A program made the position numbers and the translations under genes. Positions 1-5,664 of a stretch of DNA of 5,664 nucleotides are shown here, one piece after another (position 1 is the stretch's first letter; every line of letters starts with the position of its first letter). The DNA comes from an uncultured Microcaldota archaeon (GTDB taxonomy: Archaea; Micrarchaeota; Micrarchaeia; Micrarchaeales; Micrarchaeaceae). Below the pieces are notes generated by a model that saw only the letters and a list, made by a program, of their open reading frames with translations, made no database searches and was not told the origin of the DNA. Location of the stretch: positions 1 to 5,664 of the forward strand of contig CAIOIN010000040.1 of NCBI GenBank assembly GCA_903858385.1, given 5' to 3'.

Positions 1-625
1 ATGTGACGGAGGTCGACGTGGAGACCGTGGTGACTATGAACGTTGTGGTGATCGAGGTAGTGGATGACGATGTCGATGTTGTGGTCAAAACCACACCGGT
101 AGAAGCCTTCACGATGAGAGTCCCTATAACCGTGTGCGAGAAGCCGGAACCGGGGTTGGTGTAATTGATTATGAGGTATCCGCTGTACAGGCTGCCCACC
201 CTCTTGGTGGTGACAGAGCCGTTCTCGTAGCATTTTGTCAATACCGTGGCGTTGCTGCCAGTTATGATGTTGACGGGAAAGCCGCTCGTCTGCATGTTGC
301 TTATTGTACCGTTCGTGTTGCAGCCCACGCTTGTCACGCTTATGGTGGATGCAGCCGATTGCCCGATGTTCACTAGCAGATTGCCATTGTACGCAAGTAT
401 GACTTTGTTGCAGCTGAGCTGGCCTGAAAGAGTGCAGAATGTAGAAGCGTAGACCGAGGGGTTGAATGCGCCGAGTAGGTAGAGGACCGTGAGCACGACC
501 GCTGCGACCAATATGGTCCAGCCGTAGGTCATAAGGTACTCGATGGCGCTCTGCGACTTCTGCTTCGCGCGAGGCGTCCGGCCGGCCGCGGCACGAGCGC
601 TCTTTGATGGCTGCATTTGACTCAT
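1..625 (-). CDS. Pilin-like secreted surface protein, paralog of the neighbouring propeller protein (C-terminus cut off by the left edge)
   Basis: The reading frame is open from an ATG at 625 to the left edge, giving 208 residues and no stop. The N-terminus is a basic cytoplasmic leader, then KSQSAIEYLMTYGW and a hydrophobic helix to about residue 53. This is a class III (archaeal type IV prepilin) signal; by family rule cleavage falls between S24 and Q25, with Glu at +5. The outer domain (about 55-175) has four cysteines (C64, C72, C102, C132) and four Asn-X-Ser/Thr sequons (N105, N125, N135, N154). A Thr/Ser-rich stalk starts near residue 181 and is still running at the edge. It aligns almost along its whole visible length with the next gene, cysteines and sequons included, so a tandem duplication is clear. 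A propeller after the stalk is plausible but unseen. A second ATG at 616 (M4) may be the real start. The binding partner or function is unknown. Confidence 0.85.
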   Translation of the reverse strand, partial: MSQMQPSKSARAAAGRTPRAKQKSQSAIEYLMTYGWTILVAAVVLTVLYLLGAFNPSVYASTFCTLSGQLSCNKVILAYNGNLLVNIGQSAASTISVTSVGCNTNGTISNMQTSGFPVNIITGSNATVLTKCYENGSVTTKRVGSLYSGYLIINYTNPGSGFSHTVIGTLIVKASTGVVLTTTSTSSSTTSITTTFIVTTVSTSTSVT

Positions 626-645
626 TTTCTTATGGCTTTGAAAGC

Positions 646-657
646 TTTTAAATTATT
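646..657 (-). promoter_or_regulatory. Archaeal BRE/TATA promoter of the left surface-protein gene
   Basis: On the minus strand this reads AATAATTTAAAA: a TATA-like TTTAAAA whose first T is at 652, preceded by a purine/A-rich BRE-like AATAAT. The usual archaeal spacing (TATA centre about 26 bases before the start site) puts transcription start near 622-624. The mRNA would then be leaderless from the ATG at 625 or have a leader of about 7 bases to the ATG at 616. No Shine-Dalgarno sequence is visible. The rest of the 127-base gap (626-752) holds nothing else I can support. Confidence 0.6.
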
Positions 658-752
658 GCGTCAGTGGCGACGGAATGGGAGGGGTAGATGAGATAACCTT
701 CCGAGGATGTTTCAGGTTTTCTGCAGCGTGTGCATAAGAGCAAGTAGTCTAT

Positions 753-2366
753 TTAGGGATCGGGGCCGCCGCCACCGAGCCAGCCACCACCCGAACCAGG
801 CACAGCACACGCACCAAAACCCATTGCAATTGGATAACTTGTTGTGGAGGACCAGGTGCCGACGCCTGTTGACGATACCGGTGCGTAGTAGACCTGGGTG
901 AAGGGACTTGCAGCGGTGGTGCCGATGCAGTACATGTAACCGATGGAGACGACACACGTATCCTGGTATATCTGAAGGGGGTAGCTTGTCGATGATGACC
1001 AGGTGCCGATTCCTGTTGAGGACACTGGCGCGTAATAGAGAAGGTTGTAGGGGCTTTGGTAGGCACCGCCGAGGCAGTATATGTAGCTGTTGTAGATGGA
1101 GCAGCCTGCCTGCCCAAAGCCGACGGGAAAGTTTGCCAGATTGGTCCAGGTTCCGATACCTGTTGAAGATACGGAAGCGTAATTGATATATTGATCGCTA
1201 TAGGTAGCATCGCCGACGCAGTAGATGTAGCCACTGTTTATGGAACAGCCGGCATAGGTCAATCCGTTAGGATAGCTTGTCGTAGAGGACCAAGTGCCTA
1301 TTCCCGTTGTCGATACCGGTGCATAGTAGACCTGGGTGTAGGGGCTAGGACCGCCAACACAATAGATATAGCCACTGTAGATGGAGCAGCCCCCTACATA
1401 CATCGCAACAGGATAGCTTGTCGATGATGACCAGGTGCCGATTCCTGTTGACGATACCGGTGCGTAGTAGACTTGGGTGTATGGTGCCGCCTGGTTGGTA
1501 CCGACGCAGTAGATGTAGTTGTGGTAAATGGAGCAGCTTGCGGTGGCCATGCCAATCGGATAACTTGTTGAAGCGGTCCAGGTGCCGATTCCAGTCGTTG
1601 ATGCTGATGCGTAGTAGACCTGGGTGTATGGTGCCGCCTGGTTGGTGCCGACGCAGTAGATGTACTGCGCAGTTGTTGATGATGTTGATGAAGTGGAGGT
1701 TGATGTCGAAGAGGTGGAGGTCGACGAGGTGGAGGTCGTTGATGAGGTGGACGTGGTCGAGGTCGAGCTTGTGGAGGTTACTGATGTCGTAGATGTCGAT
1801 GTAGAGGTGGTCGTGTAAACTATCGGGGTTGAGGCTTTCACAAGCAGCGTACCGGTTATGGTGTGCGAGAAATGCGAGATTGGATTGGTGTAGTTGAGCG
1901 TTAGGTACCCGTTGTAGAGATTGCCCGCCTTCCTGGTCGTTATAGAGCCGTTCTCATAGCACTTCGTGAGTATCGTCACGTTGGTGCCCATCGTGATGTT
2001 GATTGCGGGACTGAGGGTCTGCATGATCGTGTTGCCTGCCGAGGAGTTGGTGTTGCAGCCTATGCTGGTTATGCTCACCACGGGCGCGAACGACTGGCTT
2101 ATGCTCACCAGGAAGTTGCCGTTGTATGCGAGCGTGAAACTCACGCAGGTGAACGGCCCGGGCAGAACGCAGAAAGTAGACACGTTTCCGGCCGGCGTGA
2201 ATGCGCCTAGGAAGTAGAGAAGCGCGAGCACGATGGCAGTGATCAGTATGGTCCAGCTGTAGGTCATCAGATACTCGATGGCGCTCTGCGACTTCTGCTT
2301 CGCGCCGAGTGCCCGTTCCTTGTTGACTCGGTCGCTGTTCGATGGCTGCATGTGATTCTGTCCCAT
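753..2366 (-). CDS. Surface protein: class III signal peptide, pilin-like domain, Ser/Thr stalk, six kelch-like repeats
   Basis: The product has 537 residues and ends with TAA. Residues 1-26 are a basic leader ending AKQKS; prepilin peptidase cleavage is expected before Q27 (QSAIEY, Glu at +5). A hydrophobic helix runs to about 56 and would anchor the protein or join it to a pilus-like filament. Residues 57-180 form a domain with C66, C74, C104 and C136 and six N-glycosylation sequons (N61, N107, N123, N129, N139, N158). Residues 185-232 are nearly pure Thr/Ser. Residues 235-523 are six repeats of 47-49 residues, consensus YIYCVG...YTQVYYAPVSSTGIGTWSSSTSYP...CSI, matching the GG, YY and W pattern of kelch blades. 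A Gly-rich tail (GGGWLGGGGPDP) ends it. It is probably an adhesin or ligand-binding surface protein; the ligand is unknown. The ATG at 2351 (M6) fits the promoter better than 2366. Confidence 0.9.
   Translation of the reverse strand: MGQNHMQPSNSDRVNKERALGAKQKSQSAIEYLMTYSWTILITAIVLALLYFLGAFTPAGNVSTFCVLPGPFTCVSFTLAYNGNFLVSISQSFAPVVSITSIGCNTNSSAGNTIMQTLSPAINITMGTNVTILTKCYENGSITTRKAGNLYNGYLTLNYTNPISHFSHTITGTLLVKASTPIVYTTTSTSTSTTSVTSTSSTSTTSTSSTTSTSSTSTSSTSTSTSSTSSTTAQYIYCVGTNQAAPYTQVYYASASTTGIGTWTASTSYPIGMATASCSIYHNYIYCVGTNQAAPYTQVYYAPVSSTGIGTWSSSTSYPVAMYVGGCSIYSGYIYCVGGPSPYTQVYYAPVSTTGIGTWSSTTSYPNGLTYAGCSINSGYIYCVGDATYSDQYINYASVSSTGIGTWTNLANFPVGFGQAGCSIYNSYIYCLGGAYQSPYNLLYYAPVSSTGIGTWSSSTSYPLQIYQDTCVVSIGYMYCIGTTAASPFTQVYYAPVSSTGVGTWSSTTSYPIAMGFGACAVPGSGGGWLGGGGPDP
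798..1664 (-). repeat. Six in-frame kelch-like repeats (about 147 bases each) encoding a predicted six-bladed propeller
   Basis: Repeats begin at 1664, 1517, 1370, 1229, 1085 and 938 and read leftward; the corresponding residues are Y235, Y284, Y333, Y380, Y428 and Y477. Each starts Y(I/M)YC(V/L/I)G, continues through a (V/I/L)xYA-type strand and STG(I/V)GTW, and ends with a cysteine about 40 residues after the first. Repeats 1 and 2 differ at only two of 50 bases in their first third (1615-1664 against 1468-1517), so some units were copied recently. Repeat 4 is the most divergent (DATYSDQYINYASV, TNLANFP). Kelch-like is judged from pattern; another six-bladed propeller family remains possible. 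Confidence 0.85.
1671..1814 (-). repeat. Low-complexity Ser/Thr-rich stalk (residues 185-232)
   Basis: About 48 residues consist almost only of Thr and Ser (one Val), encoded by an irregular mix of ACN, TCN and AGC-type codons; on the plus strand it shows as runs of gtgg, gatg and gagg. Such segments in archaeal surface proteins act as extended, often O-glycosylated stalks that hold a distal domain beyond the cell envelope. The repetitive DNA could change length by slippage or unequal crossing-over. The left paralog has a similar Thr/Ser segment at about 1-84. Confidence 0.85.
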
Positions 2367-2378
2367 ATCTCTTGGAAG

Positions 2379-2392
2379 ATTTTTAAATTCTC
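2379..2392 (-). promoter_or_regulatory. Archaeal BRE/TATA promoter of the propeller-protein gene
   Basis: The minus strand reads GAGAATTTAAAAAT: TTTAAAAA with its first T at 2387, and an A-rich BRE-like GAGAAT overlapping its 5' side. Normal archaeal spacing puts transcription start near 2357-2359. That is inside the longest open frame, after the ATG at 2366 but 6-8 bases before the ATG at 2351. It lies in the 96-base gap between rps3ae and this gene, so the surface gene is probably transcribed separately from the ribosomal cluster. I see no clear terminator for rps3ae in the gap, only a short T run (GATTTTACG near 2440). Confidence 0.6.
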
Positions 2393-2462
2393 GTTTCGCC
2401 GCGCATGGCCTGTTCGGATGCCTGCGGCTGCTGTGCGTAAAATCAGTAATAGGCGTTTTGGG

Positions 2463-3032
2463 TCATGCCTGCGTGACTTCGAGCTTCCGCACTTCTATCT
2501 TGTTCAGCTGCGCGATGTGGCCCAGCCTTGAAGCGAGGTCGGACTGGAACTTGCCTTCCAGGATCGCGGCGACGATCGCGCTTGCGTTGTTCTCGAGGAA
2601 GTAGCCTTTCGCCATCTCTGTTGCCTCCTTTCTTATGCCGACTATCTTCCTGGCAGTTGCCCTCTGCCTGGTTATGATGAGAAGCTTGACCACCATCTTG
2701 ACTCCGTCCTTCGTCTGCACGTTCTGGACAAGGGTGGCGACGCTCCTGTACTTCCTGACCAGTGAGCGTATGTAGCTGTAGAGCTGCTCCATCGAGACGA
2801 GCTTCGTGCTCGCGGTGGTGCCATTGACCCCGGTTATCTTGAACTTGACGTTGGTGTAGGCGTGGGACGGGTTGTGCGTCAGCGCATCGAGGCTGACAAC
2901 GATGCTCCTGCCCATCGCTGCCTCGTCGTCGTTCGCCGGCATCTCCCCTATGAGCGCCGTGTTGAACTCGCTCGGAGCGTAGACCGAGAACCACTTTTTC
3001 ATCTTCCAGGTTTCCTTCTTTTGAAGTGCCAT
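2463..3032 (-). CDS. rps3ae: Small ribosomal subunit protein S3Ae (eS1 family)
   Basis: This 189-residue basic protein is a structural component of the archaeal 30S subunit; the eukaryotic counterpart is eS1, near the mRNA exit region. Family features are visible in order: the Lys/Trp-rich start (KKETWKMKKWFSVYAP), then IGEMPANDDEAAMGRSI and the VSLDALT segment. These are followed by KFKITGVNG, a YIRSLVRKYRS segment, the central VKLLIITRQRATARKIVGIRK block and the C-terminal ILEGKFQSDLA. Its length is close to the usual archaeal size of around 200. The start at 3032 keeps the conserved WKMKKW at residues 9-14. Only four bases separate it from the rps15 stop, so the two are co-transcribed and probably translationally coupled; the preceding GTTGATTG is at best a weak Shine-Dalgarno site. 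It ends with TGA. Confidence 0.95.
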   Translation of the reverse strand: MALQKKETWKMKKWFSVYAPSEFNTALIGEMPANDDEAAMGRSIVVSLDALTHNPSHAYTNVKFKITGVNGTTASTKLVSMEQLYSYIRSLVRKYRSVATLVQNVQTKDGVKMVVKLLIITRQRATARKIVGIRKEATEMAKGYFLENNASAIVAAILEGKFQSDLASRLGHIAQLNKIEVRKLEVTQA

Positions 3033-3036
3033 TCAA

Positions 3037-3501
3037 TCAACTCGTTCCCTTTATCAGCAGTTCCGCGGTCTTGGGGTCGTATCTCCAATCCTTCGGCAAC
3101 GCACCTTTCCGTATGTAGTACTTTGTCAATCGCCATATCTTTGATTCGGTCCTTTGCAGCCTTGCCTTGTTGCTCATGTCCTGGTGGTTCTTCGCCAGGT
3201 GCTTGTTTATGCTGACCGATTTCTTCATCAGGTCGAGAAGATCGCTCGGTATAGCGGTTGCGACTCCCTTTTCCTTGAGCACCTTCAGCATGGACCTGCC
3301 CAGCAGGTGCTTCGCGTACGGCACCTTGTGGTCCTTCTTCAGCAGCTCGCCTATCGCGGCCGGGCTCTTGCCCTGCTTCGCGTAGCCGACTATTATCGTC
3401 TCGGCCTGCTCCTTGCTTATGCCTTCCGGCAGCTTGGCCTCCGCCATCGTAGGCTTCCTCGACCTTGATTTGCCGTGCTTCTTCGAATGCATCCTAGCCA
3501 T
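3037..3501 (-). CDS. rps15: Small ribosomal subunit protein S15 (archaeal uS15)
   Basis: The 154-residue protein binds 16S rRNA in the central domain of the 30S subunit. It starts MARMHSKKHGKSRSRKP, the typical archaeal S15 start. The archaeal/eukaryotic N-terminal domain (about 25-60) follows, then the S15 core with HLAKNHQDMSNKARLQRTESKI and the C-terminal ALPKDWRYDP motif. The frame also has an ATG at 3510, adding MIL. I prefer 3501 because MARMHS is the conserved family start and an AGATGAT Shine-Dalgarno-like stretch overlaps the upstream ATG. It lies 18 bases after the valS stop and four before rps3ae, consistent with one transcript. It ends with TGA at 3037-3039. Confidence 0.95.
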   Translation of the reverse strand: MARMHSKKHGKSRSRKPTMAEAKLPEGISKEQAETIIVGYAKQGKSPAAIGELLKKDHKVPYAKHLLGRSMLKVLKEKGVATAIPSDLLDLMKKSVSINKHLAKNHQDMSNKARLQRTESKIWRLTKYYIRKGALPKDWRYDPKTAELLIKGTS

Positions 3502-3505
3502 TAAT

Positions 3506-3512
3506 ATCATCT
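3506..3512 (-). promoter_or_regulatory. Weak Shine-Dalgarno-like site deciding the rps15 start
   Basis: The minus strand reads AGATGAT, one base off the AGGTGAT core complementary to archaeal 16S rRNA. It ends four bases before the ATG at 3501 and contains the alternative ATG at 3510 within itself, which favours the downstream start. The match is short, so this is supporting evidence only. Confidence 0.4.
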
Positions 3513-3519
3513 AAATTGG

Positions 3520-5664
3520 TTAAACGACTATCTCAACAGAGTACTGCTGGTGTTTGCTCACCTTGACGCTTGAGGATTTGCAAATCTGCCCTATCTCTGA
3601 CTTTGCCGCTTCTGTTGCTTTATAGTATTCTTCTGGAACATTTATATTAATTGATGTTATCGGCTTGTTGAGCGCCAGCTTGCCCCTTGACTTCTGCTTC
3701 CTCACTTCCGATATTATGTTGTTCACGAATGTGCCTGCAGCTTCGTAATCAACGTCGAAGAGCTCGTTGCTGAAGACCAGCCCGTTTATCACGTAATCCG
3801 ACGGCCTTGACCGTTCCTTGTACACGGGCATCGACGCGATGGTGATGCTTTTTGCGCTGAACAGCGAATTCACCTCCTCGACAGCGTGCGGGGCTATCGG
3901 CGCCAGCAGCTTCAGCGTGCTCTCGAGCACTGTGTTCAGGGCGAACACCGCCGCCTTCCTGCTCTTTTCCATCTTCTTGTCCTCGGAGTATATCCGGTGC
4001 TTCACGTTCTCTATGTAGTAATCGCAGAACTCGTGCCAGTAGAAGTTTATCAGTATCGTTGCAGCGTCGTAGAAGTTGAACGCCTCGTAGGAATCAAGAA
4101 CCTGTTTTATCGTCGTGTTCAATCTGTTGAGTATCCATATGTCGAACAGCTCCAGGTCCTTGCTGGGCTCTATCTTCGGCACTGCCGATTCCGCAAGCGC
4201 GCCCTTGACGAACAGCGCCGAGTTGGACAGCTTGGTTATGAAGTTCTTTGCATACTCGATGTCGTTGTAGATGAAGGGCTTGTCCCTGCCTATCGCACCG
4301 CTCAGCGCTGACCAGAGTCTTATCGCGTCCGCAGGGTACTTCTTGAGCAGGTCGTCCGGAGAGACCCCGTTGCCCTTGCTCTTGTGCATGCGCTTCCCGT
4401 CGGTGCCCAGTATCATGCCGTTGATCAGCAGGCTCTCGAAGGGCTTGTTGCCCGTCAGTATGAATGACCTGAATATCGTGTAGAACGCCCAGGTCCTTAT
4501 TATCTCGGTGCCCTGCACCCGCAGCGCCGATGGGAACAGCTCCTTGAATCTTTCCTTGTCCTCCGGCCAGCCGGCTATGATCAGGGGCGTTATCGATGAA
4601 TCGACCCAGACGTCACAGGTGGCGCTTTCGCCGATGAGCTTGCCGCCGCACTTCGGGCATTTGTCCATCGGAGGCTTGCCCGATGTCGGGTCTACCGGCA
4701 GATTTTCTTTCTTCGGAGCGACTATCGACGAGCATTTCTCGCAGTACCAGAAGGGTATGGGCGTGCCGAAGACCCTGTTCCTCGATATGAGCCAGTCGTA
4801 GTCTATGAACTTCGCCCAGTCGTCCAGATATTGCCGCGTGAACTCCGGGACCCATTTCATCTCCCTTGCAAGTTCGATGATCTTGTCCTTGTAATCGAGT
4901 ATCTTTATGAACCACTGCGTCGAAAGAATGAATTCTATCTCCGTGCCGCACCTGTCGTGCACCTTGACCGCATGCATCAGCTTCTCCTTCTTCGCCAATG
5001 CGCCGTTCTTCTCCAGTTCCGCCATCAGCGCCTCCCTGGCTTCGCCCACCTTCAGGCCGGTGAACTCCTTGGCGTTCTTCAGCTTCCCATTCTCATCGAT
5101 GGCTTCTATGAGCTTTAGTTTGTGCTTGTAGTACATGGTTCTGTCTGCCTTGTCGCCGAAGGTGCAGACCATCTCCGCACCCGTGCCGAAATTCATGTCC
5201 ACGTCAGTGTCGGCTATTATCTCCACCGTAGCGCCGAAGACCGGCGACTTCACCTTCTTTCCCACCATGCCCTTGAACCGGTCGTCGCTCGGATTGACTG
5301 CGATGGCGACTAGGGCATGAAGCAGCTCGGGTCTTGTGGTTGCGATGATTATGTCCTTGCCCTTCGCCCCGACTATCGGGAATTTCAAGTATGCGAACGT
5401 GGTCTCGGCGTTCTTGTCCTCGGTTTCGGCGTGGGCGATCGCGGATCTGCACTTGGAGCACCACTCTACAGGGTATTCGCCGCGGTACAGCAGGTTCTTG
5501 TCGTGCATCATCAGCAGCGAGAGCTGCACCTTTGCCCGGTAATCTTTAGACATCGTGATGTATTCATACCGATCGTCGAATGAGAAGCCTAGCACGTTCA
5601 TCTGCTTCTTCATCGCGCTGAGATTTGACGCCGCCATCTCCGAGCATTTCGCGTAGAACTCCTG
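3520..5664 (-). CDS. valS: Valyl-tRNA synthetase, archaeal type (N-terminus beyond the right edge)
   Basis: This class Ia enzyme charges tRNA-Val with valine in the cytoplasm. The frame is open to the right edge, giving 714 residues and a TAA stop. The ATG at 5637 is internal, because nine in-frame codons (QEFYAKCSE) precede it. The HIGH motif and roughly the first 100 residues are missing. Visible in window numbering are WCSKC (68-72), the editing-domain TTRPELL (109-115), and GTGAEMVCTFGD with the paired Asp 171/174. The valyl-type DWLISRNRVFGTPIPFWYC (290-308) leads into a zinc-ribbon-like pair CEKC/CPKC (308-311, 336-339), then the KMSKS loop as KRMHKSKGN (424-432). The C-terminal third is the helical anticodon-binding domain (HEFCDYYIENVKHRIY). 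The FGTPIP and MVCTFGD blocks favour ValRS over IleRS. His replaces the first Ser of KMSKS. It precedes rps15 in the same transcription direction. Confidence 0.95.
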   Translation of the reverse strand, partial: QEFYAKCSEMAASNLSAMKKQMNVLGFSFDDRYEYITMSKDYRAKVQLSLLMMHDKNLLYRGEYPVEWCSKCRSAIAHAETEDKNAETTFAYLKFPIVGAKGKDIIIATTRPELLHALVAIAVNPSDDRFKGMVGKKVKSPVFGATVEIIADTDVDMNFGTGAEMVCTFGDKADRTMYYKHKLKLIEAIDENGKLKNAKEFTGLKVGEAREALMAELEKNGALAKKEKLMHAVKVHDRCGTEIEFILSTQWFIKILDYKDKIIELAREMKWVPEFTRQYLDDWAKFIDYDWLISRNRVFGTPIPFWYCEKCSSIVAPKKENLPVDPTSGKPPMDKCPKCGGKLIGESATCDVWVDSSITPLIIAGWPEDKERFKELFPSALRVQGTEIIRTWAFYTIFRSFILTGNKPFESLLINGMILGTDGKRMHKSKGNGVSPDDLLKKYPADAIRLWSALSGAIGRDKPFIYNDIEYAKNFITKLSNSALFVKGALAESAVPKIEPSKDLELFDIWILNRLNTTIKQVLDSYEAFNFYDAATILINFYWHEFCDYYIENVKHRIYSEDKKMEKSRKAAVFALNTVLESTLKLLAPIAPHAVEEVNSLFSAKSITIASMPVYKERSRPSDYVINGLVFSNELFDVDYEAAGTFVNNIISEVRKQKSRGKLALNKPITSININVPEEYYKATEAAKSEIGQICKSSSVKVSKHQQYSVEIVV

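Noticed and set aside
134..452. Plus-strand open frames opposite the left surface-protein gene
   Set aside because: The minus-strand frame here matches the paralogous gene residue by residue, including cysteines and sequons, so the plus-strand frames are shadows.
626..797. Possible frameshifted seventh blade after the Gly-rich tail of the propeller protein
   Set aside because: I read the minus strand past the stop at 753; no YIYC, GTW or SYP motif appears, and six repeats already allow a closed ring.
798..1664. Regularly spaced near-identical blocks about 147 bases apart, at first glance like a repeat array or CRISPR
   Set aside because: The blocks are in one long open frame, encode conserved blades, vary in length by whole codons and lack constant short repeats with unique spacers.
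1418..1792. Plus-strand open frame opposite the repeats and Ser/Thr stalk, with an Arg/Trp/Leu-rich product
   Set aside because: It is the antisense reading of repetitive coding DNA; its composition follows from the Ser/Thr codons on the other strand, and it has no start signal or recognisable domain.
2400..2462. Possible transcription terminator or regulatory hairpin between rps3ae and the surface-protein gene
   Set aside because: Only a short T run and no convincing stem; archaeal terminators are too weakly defined to call from this.
2443..3036. Second minus-strand open frame of 197 residues covering rps3ae
   Set aside because: It is a shifted frame of rps3ae; the product is rich in Arg, Gly, His and Gln with no family features, while the other frame gives a clear S3Ae.
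5565..5637. ATG at 5637 as the true start of valyl-tRNA synthetase
   Set aside because: The frame continues upstream to the window edge without a stop, and the HIGH motif must lie before this point.

Overview
All genes lie on the minus strand, so the window reads right to left as valS, rps15, rps3ae, then two tandem secreted surface-protein genes. The ribosomal proteins are archaeal types: S15 has the MARMHS start and the S13-like N-terminal extension, and S3Ae is a family found in archaea and eukaryotes but not bacteria. The promoters are archaeal TATA boxes. The surface proteins carry a class III (type IV pilin-like) signal of the SQSAIEYLMTY type. From general knowledge, that signal joined to Cys-containing kelch-like repeats is common in small-genome DPANN archaea, Micrarchaeota in particular. 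I therefore suggest a Micrarchaeota-like DPANN archaeon of moderate GC; the lineage is an inference, while archaeal origin is secure.

Right part (2463-5664): a compact translation cluster. The valyl-tRNA synthetase gene runs off the right edge, so its N-terminus with the HIGH motif is not visible. It is followed closely by rps15 and, four bases later, rps3ae. The spacing indicates co-transcription. Their shared task is translation: charging tRNA-Val and building the small ribosomal subunit.

Left part (1-2400): two paralogous surface-protein genes, each with its own TATA box. The complete one (753-2366) encodes a cytoplasmic leader, a pilin-type membrane helix, a small four-cysteine domain rich in N-glycosylation sequons, a Ser/Thr stalk of about 48 residues, and six kelch-like repeats with two cysteines each. 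These most likely form a disulfide-stabilised six-bladed propeller held away from the cell. The left-hand paralog (1-625) has the same first three parts and enters a similar Ser/Thr stalk before leaving the window.

The points most worth checking are the pilin-stalk-propeller architecture, the regular cysteine pattern that predicts a covalent closure of the propeller, the mosaic origin of the second repeat, and the conserved promoter-to-start distance that argues for internal start codons. I saw no tRNA, rRNA, CRISPR array or insertion sequence, and no convincing gene on the plus strand.
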